Assembly: GCA_027493945.1 (NCBI GenBank)
Contig: JAOSJU010000001.1
Span: forward strand, 3,592,484-3,656,483
Length of the DNA: 64,000 nucleotides
Source of the DNA: Burkholderiaceae bacterium
GTDB taxonomy: Bacteria; Pseudomonadota; Gammaproteobacteria; Burkholderiales; Burkholderiaceae_E
Reading direction: 5' to 3'
In this document: positions 57,301-64,000 of the stretch, piece by piece
Layout: every line of letters starts with the position of its first letter
How positions within the stretch are numbered: position 1 is the stretch's first letter
Notes under the pieces: model-generated
What the model was told of the DNA's origin: nothing
The model's input: the letters and a program-made list of their open reading frames with translations, nothing else
The model's database searches: none
Made by a program: the position numbers and the translations under genes

Positions 57301-57403
57301 GTTCGTGCTGCCCACCGTGTACACGCTGCTCACCCGGCCGCGGCACCTGCTGGGCGAGCACGCCGCGGCGGTCGCGGGGGCGGGCGGGCAGGCCGCACAA
57401 TGA
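54323..57403 (+). CDS. RND efflux pump (HAE1 family)
   Basis: This 1026-residue pump has 12 TM helices and two large periplasmic domains. The N-terminus is RLSETCIRRPVFATVLSLII. TM4 carries LALVLAIGLVVDDSIVMLEN, with the paired Asp residues of the proton relay, and GAGNRSTPQDI and LVLAAQFESFVDPLIIILTV match the family. The start is GTG 54323, one base after the repaired MFP stop. The end overlaps dnaQ as ATGA, so dnaQ is coupled to it. Substrates could include antibiotics or aromatic compounds. No outer-membrane TolC-like gene is adjacent. Confidence 0.92.
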   Translation: MRLSETCIRRPVFATVLSLIIVLVGLVSYSRLQVREYPKIDEPTVTVSTKYLGASPDIIETQVTGPLEDSIAGIEGVDVLTSISRSESSQITVRFRLDRDPDGAAADVRDRVARVRSKLPDSIDEPVIAKVEADANPIIWLAFSSDALSPLEVSDIANRIVKPRLQTLPGAADVRVFGERKFSMRIWLDPDRLAGLGLTPGDVEDALRRQNIELPSGRIESSQREFTVVSQSDLQRVREFEDVVVRTVNAYPVRIRDVGRVTVAPLDERSIVRFNGKPAISLGLIKQSTANPLTLAQALKTELPRLREELPKGVSVDVANDTTLFIERSIQSVYTTIAEAVVLVALVIFLFLGTVRASVIPLVTIPVCLVGVSALMLVAGFSVNSLTLLALVLAIGLVVDDSIVMLENIHRHVEDGMAPIQAALRGAKEVGFAIVAMTLTLAAVYAPVAFTTGRTGRLFIEFALTLAGAVLVSGFVALTLSPMMCSRLLRHEAQPGRLVRVIDRVVGALSRGYTRALRASLRARWLVVLLGLAVAGASVLLFTGMKRELSPVEDRATIVALFNGPDGASIDYTYRYAQEVERLAASVPEADRIFVVTGSPTVTQGIGFFRLVDWAERERKVPQIVADLQPKLLGIPGVQAFAVAPASLGQSPRERPVNFVVLSSDSHEEIQKTLAPMIEQLQADARFQGVDTDLRLNKPELKLRIDRDRAADAGVAVDAIGRALETALGGRQVTRFKREGEQYDVIVQFGAGNRSTPQDISKIFVRGRNDTMVPLSALVRIDEGVTARELNHFGQRRAVTITANLAPGASLGEAVETLESLARTHLKPGYAFDYNGQTREFKQSSPTLLVTFGLALCFIYLVLAAQFESFVDPLIIILTVPLSMTGALALLGFTGGTLNVYSQIGLITLVGLITKHGILIVEFANQLRDQGKALVPATIEAASLRLRPILMTTGAMVLGAVPLAFATGAGAESRMQIGMVIVGGMTFGTLLTLFVLPTVYTLLTRPRHLLGEHAAAVAGAGGQAAQ

Positions 57404-58143
57404 GTTCGAGGCAGGTCGTGCTCGACACCGAAACCACCGGCCTGTCGGCCGAAGACGGTCACCGCGTCGTCGAGATCGGCTGCATCGAGATCGTCGATCG
57501 CCGGCTCACCGGCCGCACGCTGCACCTGTACCTGAATCCGGAGCGCGAGATCGACGCCGGGGCGCTCGCGGTGCACGGCCTGACGCTCGAGCGCCTGCAA
57601 TCCGAGCCGCGCTTCGGCGACGTCGCCGACCGGGTGCTCGGGTTCCTCGCGGGCGCCGAAGTGCTGATCCACAACGCGCCGTTCGACGTGAGCTTCCTCG
57701 ACGCCGAGCTCGACCGGTTGCAGCGGCAGCCGTTCGGCACCTGGGTGGCCGGCGTCGTCGACACGCTCGCGATGGCGCGCGAGCTGCATCCCGGCAAGCG
57801 CAATTCGCTCGACGCGCTGTGCGAGCGCTACGCGATTTCGAACGCGCACCGCAAGCTGCACGGCGCGCTGCTCGACGCCGAGTTGCTGGCCGACGTCCAC
57901 CTGGCGATGACGCGCGGCCAGGACAGCCTCGAGATCGCGATCGGCAGCGACGTCGCGGCGATCGGTGCCCTCACGGGCGCGCAATGGCCGCCGCCGGGGC
58001 TGCGCGTGCTCGCGGCGCGCGCCGAAGAACTGGCCGAGCACGCGGCGACGCTGGTGGCGATCGGCCGCGAGGCGAAGGGTCAGGCGTTGTGGACGCGGCT
58101 GGAGGTGGCGCCGGCCGGGCCGGGAGCGGGCGGCGGCGGGTAA
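57400..58143 (+). CDS. dnaQ: DNA polymerase III epsilon subunit (3'-5' exonuclease)
   Basis: This 247-residue proofreading exonuclease has Exo I VLDTETTGLSAEDGHRVVEIG, Exo II HNAPFDVSFLDAEL and Exo III LHGALLDAELLADVH. It carries all four catalytic acids and the His of the DnaQ-H type. Its ATG overlaps the RND stop, so expression of a housekeeping fidelity factor appears tied to an efflux gene. Confidence 0.94.
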   Translation: MSSRQVVLDTETTGLSAEDGHRVVEIGCIEIVDRRLTGRTLHLYLNPEREIDAGALAVHGLTLERLQSEPRFGDVADRVLGFLAGAEVLIHNAPFDVSFLDAELDRLQRQPFGTWVAGVVDTLAMARELHPGKRNSLDALCERYAISNAHRKLHGALLDAELLADVHLAMTRGQDSLEIAIGSDVAAIGALTGAQWPPPGLRVLAARAEELAEHAATLVAIGREAKGQALWTRLEVAPAGPGAGGGG

Positions 58144-58178
58144 TGGTCTAAACTTCGTGCTCGATCGCGAAGGACAGC

Positions 58179-59380
58179 ATGAAAGAACACCGCCACGCTC
58201 GCGCGCGCGAGCGCAAGAGCCACCTCGCGCCGGACGCCGAAAAGCTGGTTTCGTCGGCACTCGGCCTGGCCAATTCCGGAAGCAGGCTGGAAGACCGCTT
58301 CTGGGAGGCGCAGCTGTCGGCCCGCGTCGATCGGCTGCTCGAAAGCGGCCACGTCCAGTCGGTCTACGACGCGCTCGATCGCCTGAACCAGACCGACGGC
58401 GAAGCCTACGGCGTGCTGATCGAGGCGGTCGAAGAGTCCGCCGAAACCGTCTCGGTCGAGGTCGACGGCGAGCGTTGGGATGCACTGCTGGTGGCCGCGC
58501 CGCTGGTGGTCTGGACGCGCTTTCGCATTCCGTCGGGCCCGATTCCGTTCGATCTCGCGCAGACCCTGTCGGCGCACTGGCAGGCGCACGCGCTGGCCGG
58601 CGCCGCCCGCTTCCGGCTGGTTCCGTACCTCTACAGCATCGACCAGCTGCCGCGCGACTTCGGCGAATTGCGCCGGCTCGCCCGGCGCCTGGCGCAGGCG
58701 GCGGTGTCGGGCCAGTGCCGCGGCTCGACCTGAAAGCGCTGCCCGAGTCCGCCGACATGCTGGCCGACACGCGCTTCCTGCTCGGCGTGGTCGCGGCGCC
58801 GGCGGGCACGCCGCTGTTTCGCTGGCAGGAATCGGAGTCGGGCGAGCACGCCAGCCGCGTCGCCTGCCTCGAGCAGTGGATCGCGCAGGCGCGGCCGAAC
58901 ATCGAACCGCTGCTGCAGGGCTGCGGCTTCGAATGCCTGTTGCCCGACGCCTACCACATCAACATCCGCGAATCCGACCGCCGCGTGCGGCCCTATTCGA
59001 TCCGCGCGGCGGTGCACTTTCTCACGCACGCGCTCGACATCGAGGCCGACGAGATCAATGCGACGATCGCCGCGTTCGGCCACGAGCGGCCCGACGAGTA
59101 CCGTATCGGCATGAGCATCCGCGACAGCGACGAGGTCGCGCACGGGATCGTCTGGCCGCTGCTGGGCGCCGAGAGCGAGCAGGACGAGCCTTCGCCGATC
59201 GAGCAGATCCGCGAAGTGCTGCGCGAGGTCGGCGTGGGCGAAGTGCGCGCGTGGCCGGAATTGAACGAGCCGGAATTCTGCGAAGACTGCGGGATGCCGC
59301 TGTATCCCAACGGCAAGGGCGAGATCGTGCACGCCGAGATGCCCGGCGACGTCGAGCCCGAATCCACGCACTTTCACTGA
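58179..59380 (+). CDS. DUF2863 protein, broken by a one-base frameshift
   Basis: Betaproteobacterial DUF2863 proteins are about 400 residues. Here two frames hold the halves. The N-terminal part includes FRIPSGPIPFDLAQTLSAHW and LVPYLYSIDQLPRDF. The C-terminal part includes LFRWQESESGEHASRVACLE, LLPDAYHINIRESDRRVRPY and a CxxC pair (EFCEDCGMPLYPN). Adding one G near 58715 joins AVSGQ to VPRLDLKALPES. The start ATG 58179 has GAAGGACAG upstream. Function is unknown; the C-terminal cysteines could bind a metal. The frameshift is probably a sequencing error. Confidence 0.85.
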
Positions 59381-59426
59381 GCAGCGGCGGCCGCCCGACG
59401 CGTGCGCGAGACGCGGGCGTCCCCTC

Positions 59427-59587
59427 AGAACCTGTGAATGAATCCGGCGCGCCCGAGCGGCTGGCCCGAACAGCGTCAATCGAGGCGCAAAGCGCAGCCG
59501 TAGCACGGGCTACGGCGAGCATTTGCAACGAAGAGTGGCGCCGTTCGGGACGGACGAGCGGGCGTGACGGATTCTTTCACAGGCTCT
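59427..59587. repeat. Nested-hairpin repeat element, copy R4 (161 bp)
   Basis: It has the same length as R1. The ends are AGAACCTGTGAATGAATCCG and the complement of AGAGCCTGTGAAAGAATCCG. The core (59481-59530) has GCGCAAAGCGCA, GCCGTAGCACGGGCTACGGC and GAGCATTTGCAACG. Relative to R1, a G-to-A change in the left arm is matched by C-to-T in the right arm. It lies between convergent genes, and its right end falls on the stop codon of the soxW-like gene. Confidence 0.85.
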
Positions 59588-60079
59588 CAGCGCGCGGCGA
59601 TCCGTTCGCGCGCCTGCGCGATGCGTTGCTCGGAGATAGGCGCCGTAGAAGTCGGGCGACGAATAGCCCACGAGGCGCTCGGCGACCTCTTGGCCGTCGG
59701 GACCGATGAAGGCGACGGTGGGGGCGACGCGGATCCCCAGCGAAGCGGCGAGCGCCGCGGCGCTCGTGGGCGGCTCGGCCCCGGCGAACGGCGTGCGATC
59801 GCTGAGGTCGTACTCGACCACCCGCAGCCGCTGCGCCGATTGCTCGCGCGCGAGGTGCCGCAACTGGTGGCGGCGCACGGCTTCGCAGTGCGGACAGCCC
59901 GGCAACGAGAACAGTGCGACGATCACGGTGCCGTCGCGCGCGGCCTCGCGCACCAGCGCGTCGTGCGAGGCCGGGCGCTCGATGCCGTGGGGCGCGCGCG
60001 CCGGCACCGATTGCGCGCCCGCGTGCATCGAGACGACGGCGGCCACCAGCGAGGCCGCGGCCAATTGCAGCGCATTCAT
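59587..60079 (-). CDS. Secreted thioredoxin-fold protein (SoxW/SoxS-like), broken by a one-base frameshift
   Basis: This protein of about 164 residues has a signal peptide (LAAASLVAAVVSMHAGAQ) and a thioredoxin fold with the active site FSLPGCPHCEAVRRH, a cis-Pro region IRVAPTVAFIGPDG and YSSPDFYGAYL. An extra base at 59632-59633 breaks the frame. Removing it gives GAYLEQRIAQARERIAAR and TGA 59589-59587. Divergent placement next to soxY suggests the periplasmic thiol reductant that keeps SoxY or other Sox proteins active (SoxW/SoxS role), by analogy. The stop is shared with repeat R4. Confidence 0.8.
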
Positions 60080-60182
60080 GTTTCGGCAAAGAAGCCCGGT
60101 GATCGTGAACGACGAGACGGTACCATCGTTCGCCGCGGGGCGCCTTGCCGCGGGTCGCCACGGCCCGCCTGCGATCTGGGTT

Positions 60183-60203
60183 ATCCCTACCCGAAGTGGG
60201 GAT
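60183..60203. promoter_or_regulatory. Inverted repeat in the sox control region
   Basis: ATCCCTAC-CCGAA-GTGGGGAT has 8-bp arms with one mismatch. It lies in the 209-bp gap between the soxW-like gene and soxY, about 85 bp upstream of soxY. It could be the operator of a Sox repressor; no regulator gene is in the window. Confidence 0.35.
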
Positions 60204-60288
60204 GGCACCGCGGGCTCGATTTGATATCGTCGGCTGACCGCGTTCCGCCGTCGCAGGGCGGTGCATTGCATACGAAGGAGATCCGAGC

Positions 60289-60759
60289 ATGAATTCCTCA
60301 CGACGTACCACGCTGCAGGTGGCTGGCAGCGCGGGCCTGTACGCCGCCCCGGCCGCGATCGGCCTGCTGCGGCCCGGTTCGGCCGCCGCGCAGGCGTTCG
60401 ACCAGGGTGCGTTCAAGACGGCCGGCGTTGCCGCGACCCTGAAGGCGCTGGGCGCCGAGGGGGCGGTGGAGTCGAAGGACGTCGTGATCGTCGCGCCCGA
60501 CATCGCCGAGAACGGCGCCGTGGTGCCGGTGGCCATCAAGAGCGGCCTGCCGAAGACGCAGATGATGGCCTTGCTGATCGAGAAGAACCCGAACGCGCTC
60601 GCCGGCGCCTACGAGTTGCTCGACGGTGCCGATCCCGAGGTCAGCATGCGAGTCAAGATGGGCCAGACGTCCGACGTCGTCGCGCTGGTGAAGGCCGACG
60701 GCAAGTTCTACATGGCCAGGAAAGAGGTCAAGGTCACGCTGGGCGGCTGCGGCGGCTGA
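60289..60759 (+). CDS. soxY: Sulfur-carrier protein SoxY
   Basis: This 156-residue protein has a Tat-type signal (SSRRTTLQVAGSAGL). The mature domain reads VVIVAPDIAENGAVVPVAIK, and the diagnostic C-terminal GGCGG carries Cys154, which holds the sulfur intermediate as a thioconjugate. GAAGGAG before ATG 60289 is a strong ribosome site. It works with SoxZ in the periplasm and is the first gene of the sox run. Confidence 0.96.
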   Translation: MNSSRRTTLQVAGSAGLYAAPAAIGLLRPGSAAAQAFDQGAFKTAGVAATLKALGAEGAVESKDVVIVAPDIAENGAVVPVAIKSGLPKTQMMALLIEKNPNALAGAYELLDGADPEVSMRVKMGQTSDVVALVKADGKFYMARKEVKVTLGGCGG

Positions 60760-60791
60760 CCCCTGCAACGACACGCATCTGGAGACGATCG

Positions 60792-61106
60792 ATGGCAGAC
60801 CCGATGAAGATCCGCGCCGCCGTCAAGGACGGCGGTGCCGACGTGCGCGTACTGATGGCGCACGAGATGGAGACCGGACAGCGCAAGGATTCCTCCGGCA
60901 AGGTGATCCCCGCCTGGCACATTACCGAAGTGACCGCGACGCTGAACGGCAAGCCGGTGCTCAAGGTGCACTGGGGCCCGGCGATCTCGAAGAACCCCTA
61001 CCTGCAGTTTCGCGTGAAGGGCGCGAAAGCCGGCGACAAGATCGGCGTGAGCTGGGTCGACAACAAGGGCGACAAGCGCACCGACGAGACGACGGTCGCC
61101 GGCTGA
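60792..61106 (+). CDS. soxZ: SoxZ
   Basis: This 104-residue protein has IRAAVKDGGADVRVLMAHEM, GQRKDSSGKVIPAWHITEVT and GVSWVDNKGDKRTDET, all SoxZ hallmarks. It lacks a signal peptide and is exported as a complex with SoxY. It starts 32 bp after soxY. Confidence 0.96.
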   Translation: MADPMKIRAAVKDGGADVRVLMAHEMETGQRKDSSGKVIPAWHITEVTATLNGKPVLKVHWGPAISKNPYLQFRVKGAKAGDKIGVSWVDNKGDKRTDETTVAG

Positions 61107-61203
61107 GGGCGGCGGTGCTGCTGGCCGGTTGCGCCGCGGTGGCCCGGTCGCCGGGATCGCGAGGCTGCAGGCCGACAAGCACTTCGCCAGCCTGAAGCCC
61201 TGA
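61103..61203 (+). other. Possible small-gene remnant between soxZ and soxA
   Basis: One frame reads RAAVLLAGCAAVAR, like a lipoprotein signal. A second frame reads VAGIARLQADKHFASLKP and then stops at 61201. Adding one G near 61150 joins them into a short peptide of about 30 residues. No good start codon or ribosome site precedes it. It may be the remains of a small Sox-associated lipoprotein, or chance. The rest of the 188-bp gap holds only the soxA leader. Confidence 0.2.
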
Positions 61204-61294
61204 GGCCGGCCGGGTCGGGCTGTCGCGGCATTGGCGCCGCCCTGCCTGGCCGCCCGCGCAGTTCCCCAAACAACCGAAACGACGGAGACACGAG

Positions 61295-62134
61295 ATGAAG
61301 CAATGGCGACAACCGAGGCCGCGCGGAACGATCGCCGGCGCCATGCTCGCGGGCTCGCTGGCGCTGGTGGCCGGCGCCGCCTTCGCGCAGGAGCGCGACA
61401 TCACCGCGGAGCAGTTCGAGAAGTTCCGCATGACGATGGAGGAGTCCAACACCGCCGAGCTCTTCGAAGCCAAGGGCGAGGAGCTGTGGAAGGCGAAGCG
61501 CGGACCGAAGAACGCGTCGCTCGGGCAATGCGACCTCGGCCTGGGCCCGGGGGTCCTGAAGGGCGCCTACGTGCAGACGCCGCGTTACTACCCCGACGTC
61601 GGCAAGGTGATGGACATCGAGCGCCGCATCGCGCACTGCATGGTCACGCTGCAGGGCTTCAAGGCCGAAGACCTGATGAAGCAGCCATTCAGCAACGCGA
61701 AGCAGACGCCGGAGCTGGTTTCGCTCGTGACCTACGTCGCCGGGGAGTCTCGCGGCATGAAGATCGCGGTGCCGCAGTCGCACCCCGAGGAGCGCGAGAC
61801 CTTCAAGCTCGGCGAGGCGATCTTCTACCATCGCGCTGGTCCTTGGGATTTTTCCTGCGCGAGCTGCCACGGCGAGGACGGCAAGCGCATCCGCACCCAG
61901 AACCTGCCCAACTTCACCAAGCCCGGAACCGCCGACCGCGGTTTCATCGGCTGGCCCGGATACCGGATGACCGGCGGCCTGATGCACACGCTGCAGTGGC
62001 GGATGAACGACTGCTTCCGCCAGCAACGGTTCCCCGAGCCCGGCTACCTGTCGGACACCGTCACCGCGCTGCTCGCCTACATGGGCGTGAACGCGAACGG
62101 GTCGACGTACCGGGGACCGGGGATCAAGCGCTGA
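61295..62134 (+). CDS. soxA: SoxA c-type cytochrome (single-haem type)
   Basis: This 279-residue protein has a signal peptide ending AGAAFAQERD. A single haem motif CASCH lies at 188-192, and C79/C115 probably form the disulfide that replaces the lost N-terminal haem. The active-site cysteine is Cys240 in MNDCFRQQRFPEP. With SoxX it joins thiosulfate to the SoxY cysteine. ATG 61295 follows a purine-rich GGAGACACGAG. Confidence 0.95.
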   Translation: MKQWRQPRPRGTIAGAMLAGSLALVAGAAFAQERDITAEQFEKFRMTMEESNTAELFEAKGEELWKAKRGPKNASLGQCDLGLGPGVLKGAYVQTPRYYPDVGKVMDIERRIAHCMVTLQGFKAEDLMKQPFSNAKQTPELVSLVTYVAGESRGMKIAVPQSHPEERETFKLGEAIFYHRAGPWDFSCASCHGEDGKRIRTQNLPNFTKPGTADRGFIGWPGYRMTGGLMHTLQWRMNDCFRQQRFPEPGYLSDTVTALLAYMGVNANGSTYRGPGIKR

Positions 62135-62159
62135 ACGCGGTGCGACGAGGAGACAGACA

Positions 62160-62777
62160 ATGAAACGAGCAATCATCTGGTCGGGCGTCCTCGCCGCGGC
62201 CGTTGCCGGCGGCTGCGCCACCACGGCAGACCGCGCCGCCTACGACGCGAAGGCGACCGCGACGATCCAGCGCGACTTCCATGCGCGCGGCATCGCCACG
62301 ATGGACCGGCTCGAGCAGGACGAGCTGCAACTCGCGTGCACGAACTATCGGGATCACCTGCCGGCGGATGTCGAGAAGCGCCTCGCGGCCCAGCAATCCG
62401 CTGCGATCAGGCTGCCGGCCGACGGAAAGCTTTCGGGCGACTGGAAGCGCGGCGCAGCGCTCGCCGAGAACGGCCGCGGGATGACCTGGAGCGACAAGCC
62501 GGGCGAGCCGAGCGGCGGCAGCTGCTACAACTGCCACGAGCTCGCGCCGCAGCAGACTTCGTTCGGCACGGTGGGCCCGAGCCTGCACCATTTCGCCAAG
62601 CTGCGCGGCTACACCGCCGAGGTGCAGAAATACGCCTATGAGCGCATCTACAACTCGAAGGCGTTCACGCCGTGCTCGGCCATGCCGCGCTTCGGCACTT
62701 CGGGCACGCTCACCGAGGCGCAGATCAAGGACCTGGTCGCCTACCTGATGGATCCCGAGTCGCCGGTCAACAAGTGA
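62160..62777 (+). CDS. soxX: SoxX c-type cytochrome, probable lipoprotein
   Basis: This 205-residue protein has a signal ending in lipobox-like VAGGC (Cys19), so it may be anchored to a membrane. The haem motif CYNCH is at 122-126 and the Met ligand candidate is Met175 in CSAMPRFG. The first 90 residues of the mature protein are an N-terminal extension seen in longer SoxX proteins. It starts 25 bp after soxA and is followed by a terminator. Confidence 0.94.
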   Translation: MKRAIIWSGVLAAAVAGGCATTADRAAYDAKATATIQRDFHARGIATMDRLEQDELQLACTNYRDHLPADVEKRLAAQQSAAIRLPADGKLSGDWKRGAALAENGRGMTWSDKPGEPSGGSCYNCHELAPQQTSFGTVGPSLHHFAKLRGYTAEVQKYAYERIYNSKAFTPCSAMPRFGTSGTLTEAQIKDLVAYLMDPESPVNK

Positions 62778-62791
62778 TCGGTTCGTCGGCC

Positions 62792-62818
62792 GGGCCGCCT
62801 GCGGGCGGCCCTTTTTTT
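62792..62818 (+). terminator. Rho-independent terminator after soxX
   Basis: GGGCCGCC-TGCG-GGCGGCCC forms a perfect 8-bp stem followed by seven T residues. It lies 14 bp after the soxX stop and 40 bp before soxB, so soxB expression must come from read-through or its own promoter. Confidence 0.88.
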
Positions 62819-62857
62819 CGTCCGCGTTCCGGACGAGCACTTCACCCGAATCGGACG

Positions 62858-64000
62858 ATGATGGATCGAAGGGAGTTCCTGCAGGTTCTCGCGACCGCCT
62901 CGGCGGCCGGGCTGTCGCTGCAGGGTTGCGCGTCGACGGGAGGCGCGGCGGCGCGCGGCGGCGCCGACGCCATGTACGACGTGCCGCGCTTCGGCAACGT
63001 CAGCCTGCTGCACTTCACCGACTGCCACGCGCAGCTGCTGCCGGTCTACTTCCGCGAGCCGAGCGTCAATCTCGGAGTCGCCGCGGCCCAGGGCCGGCCG
63101 CCCCACCTGGTGGGCGAGCACCTGCTGAAGGCGTTCGGCGTGCGGCCGGGAACGCCCGAGGCGCATGCCTTCACCTTCCTTGACTTCGAGGCGGCCGCGC
63201 GCACCTACGGCAAGGTCGGCGGATTCGCGCACCTGGCGACCCTCGTCGAGCGGATGAAGGCCTCGCGCCCCGGCGCGCTGCTGCTCGACGGCGGCGACAC
63301 CTGGCAGGGCTCGGCCACCGCGCTGTGGTCGAAAGGCCAGGACATGGTCGACGCGTGCAAGCTGCTCGGCGTCGACGTGATGACCGGCCACTGGGAGTTC
63401 ACGCTGGGCGCCAGGCGCGTCGAGGAAATCGTCGCCAACGACCTCGAGGGCCGCGTCGACTTCGTCGCGCAGAACGTGCGCACCACCGATTTCGAAGATC
63501 CGGTGTTCGCTTCGCACACGATGCGCAGCATCAACGGCGTACCGGTCGCGATCATCGGCCAGGCATTTCCCTACACCCCGATCGCCAATCCGCGCTACAT
63601 GATCCCCGACTGGAGCTTCGGCATCCGGGACGAGCGTCTGCAGAAGGTCGTCGACGAGGTGCGCGGCAAGGGCGCGCAGGTGGTGGTGCTGCTGTCGCAC
63701 AACGGCATGGACGTCGACCTGAAGCTCGCCTCGCGGGTCACCGGCATCGACGCGATCCTCGGCGGCCACACGCACGACGGCGTGCCCCAGCCGGTGCCGA
63801 TCCGCAACGCCGGGGGCGTCACGCTGGTGACCAACGCGGGCTCGAACAGCAAGTTCCTCGGCGTGCTCGACTTCGACGTGCGCGGCGGCAAGGTGGCCGA
63901 CTTCCGCTATCGGCTGCTGCCGGTGTTCGCGAACCTGTTGCCGGCCGATCCGGCGATGCAGGCGCTGATCGACCGGGTGCGGGCGCCGCATCGCGCGCGG
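62858..64000 (+). CDS. soxB: SoxB, thiosulfohydrolase (3' end outside window)
   Basis: The 381 residues present start MMDRREFLQVLATASAAG, a Tat signal followed by LQGC, which may be a lipobox. Metallophosphoesterase motifs follow: LLHFTDCHAQLLPVY, LLLDGGDTWQGSATALW, GHWEFTLG, VVLLSHNGMDVDL and LGGHTHDGVP. SoxB hydrolyses the sulfonate group from SoxY-bound thiosulfate as sulfate, using two manganese ions. ATG 62858 or 62861 are both possible. The C-terminal 5'-nucleotidase domain lies beyond the edge. Confidence 0.96.
   Translation, partial: MMDRREFLQVLATASAAGLSLQGCASTGGAAARGGADAMYDVPRFGNVSLLHFTDCHAQLLPVYFREPSVNLGVAAAQGRPPHLVGEHLLKAFGVRPGTPEAHAFTFLDFEAAARTYGKVGGFAHLATLVERMKASRPGALLLDGGDTWQGSATALWSKGQDMVDACKLLGVDVMTGHWEFTLGARRVEEIVANDLEGRVDFVAQNVRTTDFEDPVFASHTMRSINGVPVAIIGQAFPYTPIANPRYMIPDWSFGIRDERLQKVVDEVRGKGAQVVVLLSHNGMDVDLKLASRVTGIDAILGGHTHDGVPQPVPIRNAGGVTLVTNAGSNSKFLGVLDFDVRGGKVADFRYRLLPVFANLLPADPAMQALIDRVRAPHRAR

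Noticed and set aside
53102..57403. A 1433-residue fusion of membrane-fusion protein and RND pump
   Set aside because: The junction residues are out-of-frame low-complexity sequence. One missing base near 54223 explains it, and the repaired fusion protein ends one base before the pump start.
58179..59380. Two separate genes at 58179-58733 and 58733-59380
   Set aside because: Together they match one DUF2863 protein, and a single added base joins them without a gap.
60201..60222. A sigma-54 promoter (TGGCAC) upstream of soxY
   Set aside because: TGGCAC is present, but the second element at the correct spacing reads GCTC rather than TTGC.

Overview
The window is about 64 kb of very GC-rich bacterial DNA. 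It looks like a betaproteobacterium of the Burkholderiales type. The signs are a DUF2863 protein, a gloB / SAM-methyltransferase / rnhA / dnaQ neighbourhood, a YejABEF system, and a denitrifier-style aromatic catabolic operon with FNR-type boxes. The lifestyle implied is facultatively anaerobic degradation of (hydroxy)phenylacetate or 4-hydroxybenzoate plus thiosulfate oxidation. I found no tRNA, rRNA, CRISPR array or transposase gene.

Layout. (1) Positions 1-19206, all minus strand: one long probable operon reading from a branched-chain-type ABC transporter (livKHMGF) through a FlK-like thioesterase, a PadBCD-type molybdenum/Fe-S oxidoreductase, a phenylacetate-CoA ligase and 4-hydroxybenzoyl-CoA reductase (hcrCAB). 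HcrB carries the diagnostic extra four-cysteine loop. The operon continues into genes often seen in NO or low-oxygen contexts: DUF2249, a 12-TM protein, hemerythrin, a tandem GNAT, a DUF59 protein and an NnrS-like protein. (2) 19207-20581: the divergent control region, with an FNR-type box and a palindrome over the predicted -10, followed by a GNAT and a cysteine-free Rrf2 regulator, reminiscent of badL/badM. (3) 20856-33364: thyA and gspC on the minus strand, then a type II secretion operon gspGHIJKLMNDEF. (4) 33372-42203: an MFS transporter; a lipocalin-like / FtsX-like / ABC ATPase export set; and fabI-senB-selD, a selenosugar-type pair without senA. (5) 42231-47748: yejABEF. (6) 47789-59380: mltD, gloB, a methyltransferase, cfa, rnhA, an RND efflux pair, dnaQ and DUF2863. 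(7) 59587-64000: sox genes (soxW-like, Y, Z, A, X, B), with soxB running off the end.

Two things stand out beyond ordinary genes. First, a family of large nested-hairpin elements of about 160 bp, one of them a 268-bp head-to-head composite, occurs at four intergenic sites. Their inner stems covary between copies, and their ends overlap the stop codons of neighbouring genes. No protein accounts for them. Second, at least nine genes are broken by single-base indels, mostly in short homopolymers, and each has an obvious in-frame repair. This looks like residual assembly error, so these genes are annotated as frameshifted CDSs rather than true pseudogenes. Repairing the senB frameshift gives a gene that ends in a 4-base overlap with selD, so fabI, senB and selD are all translationally coupled.
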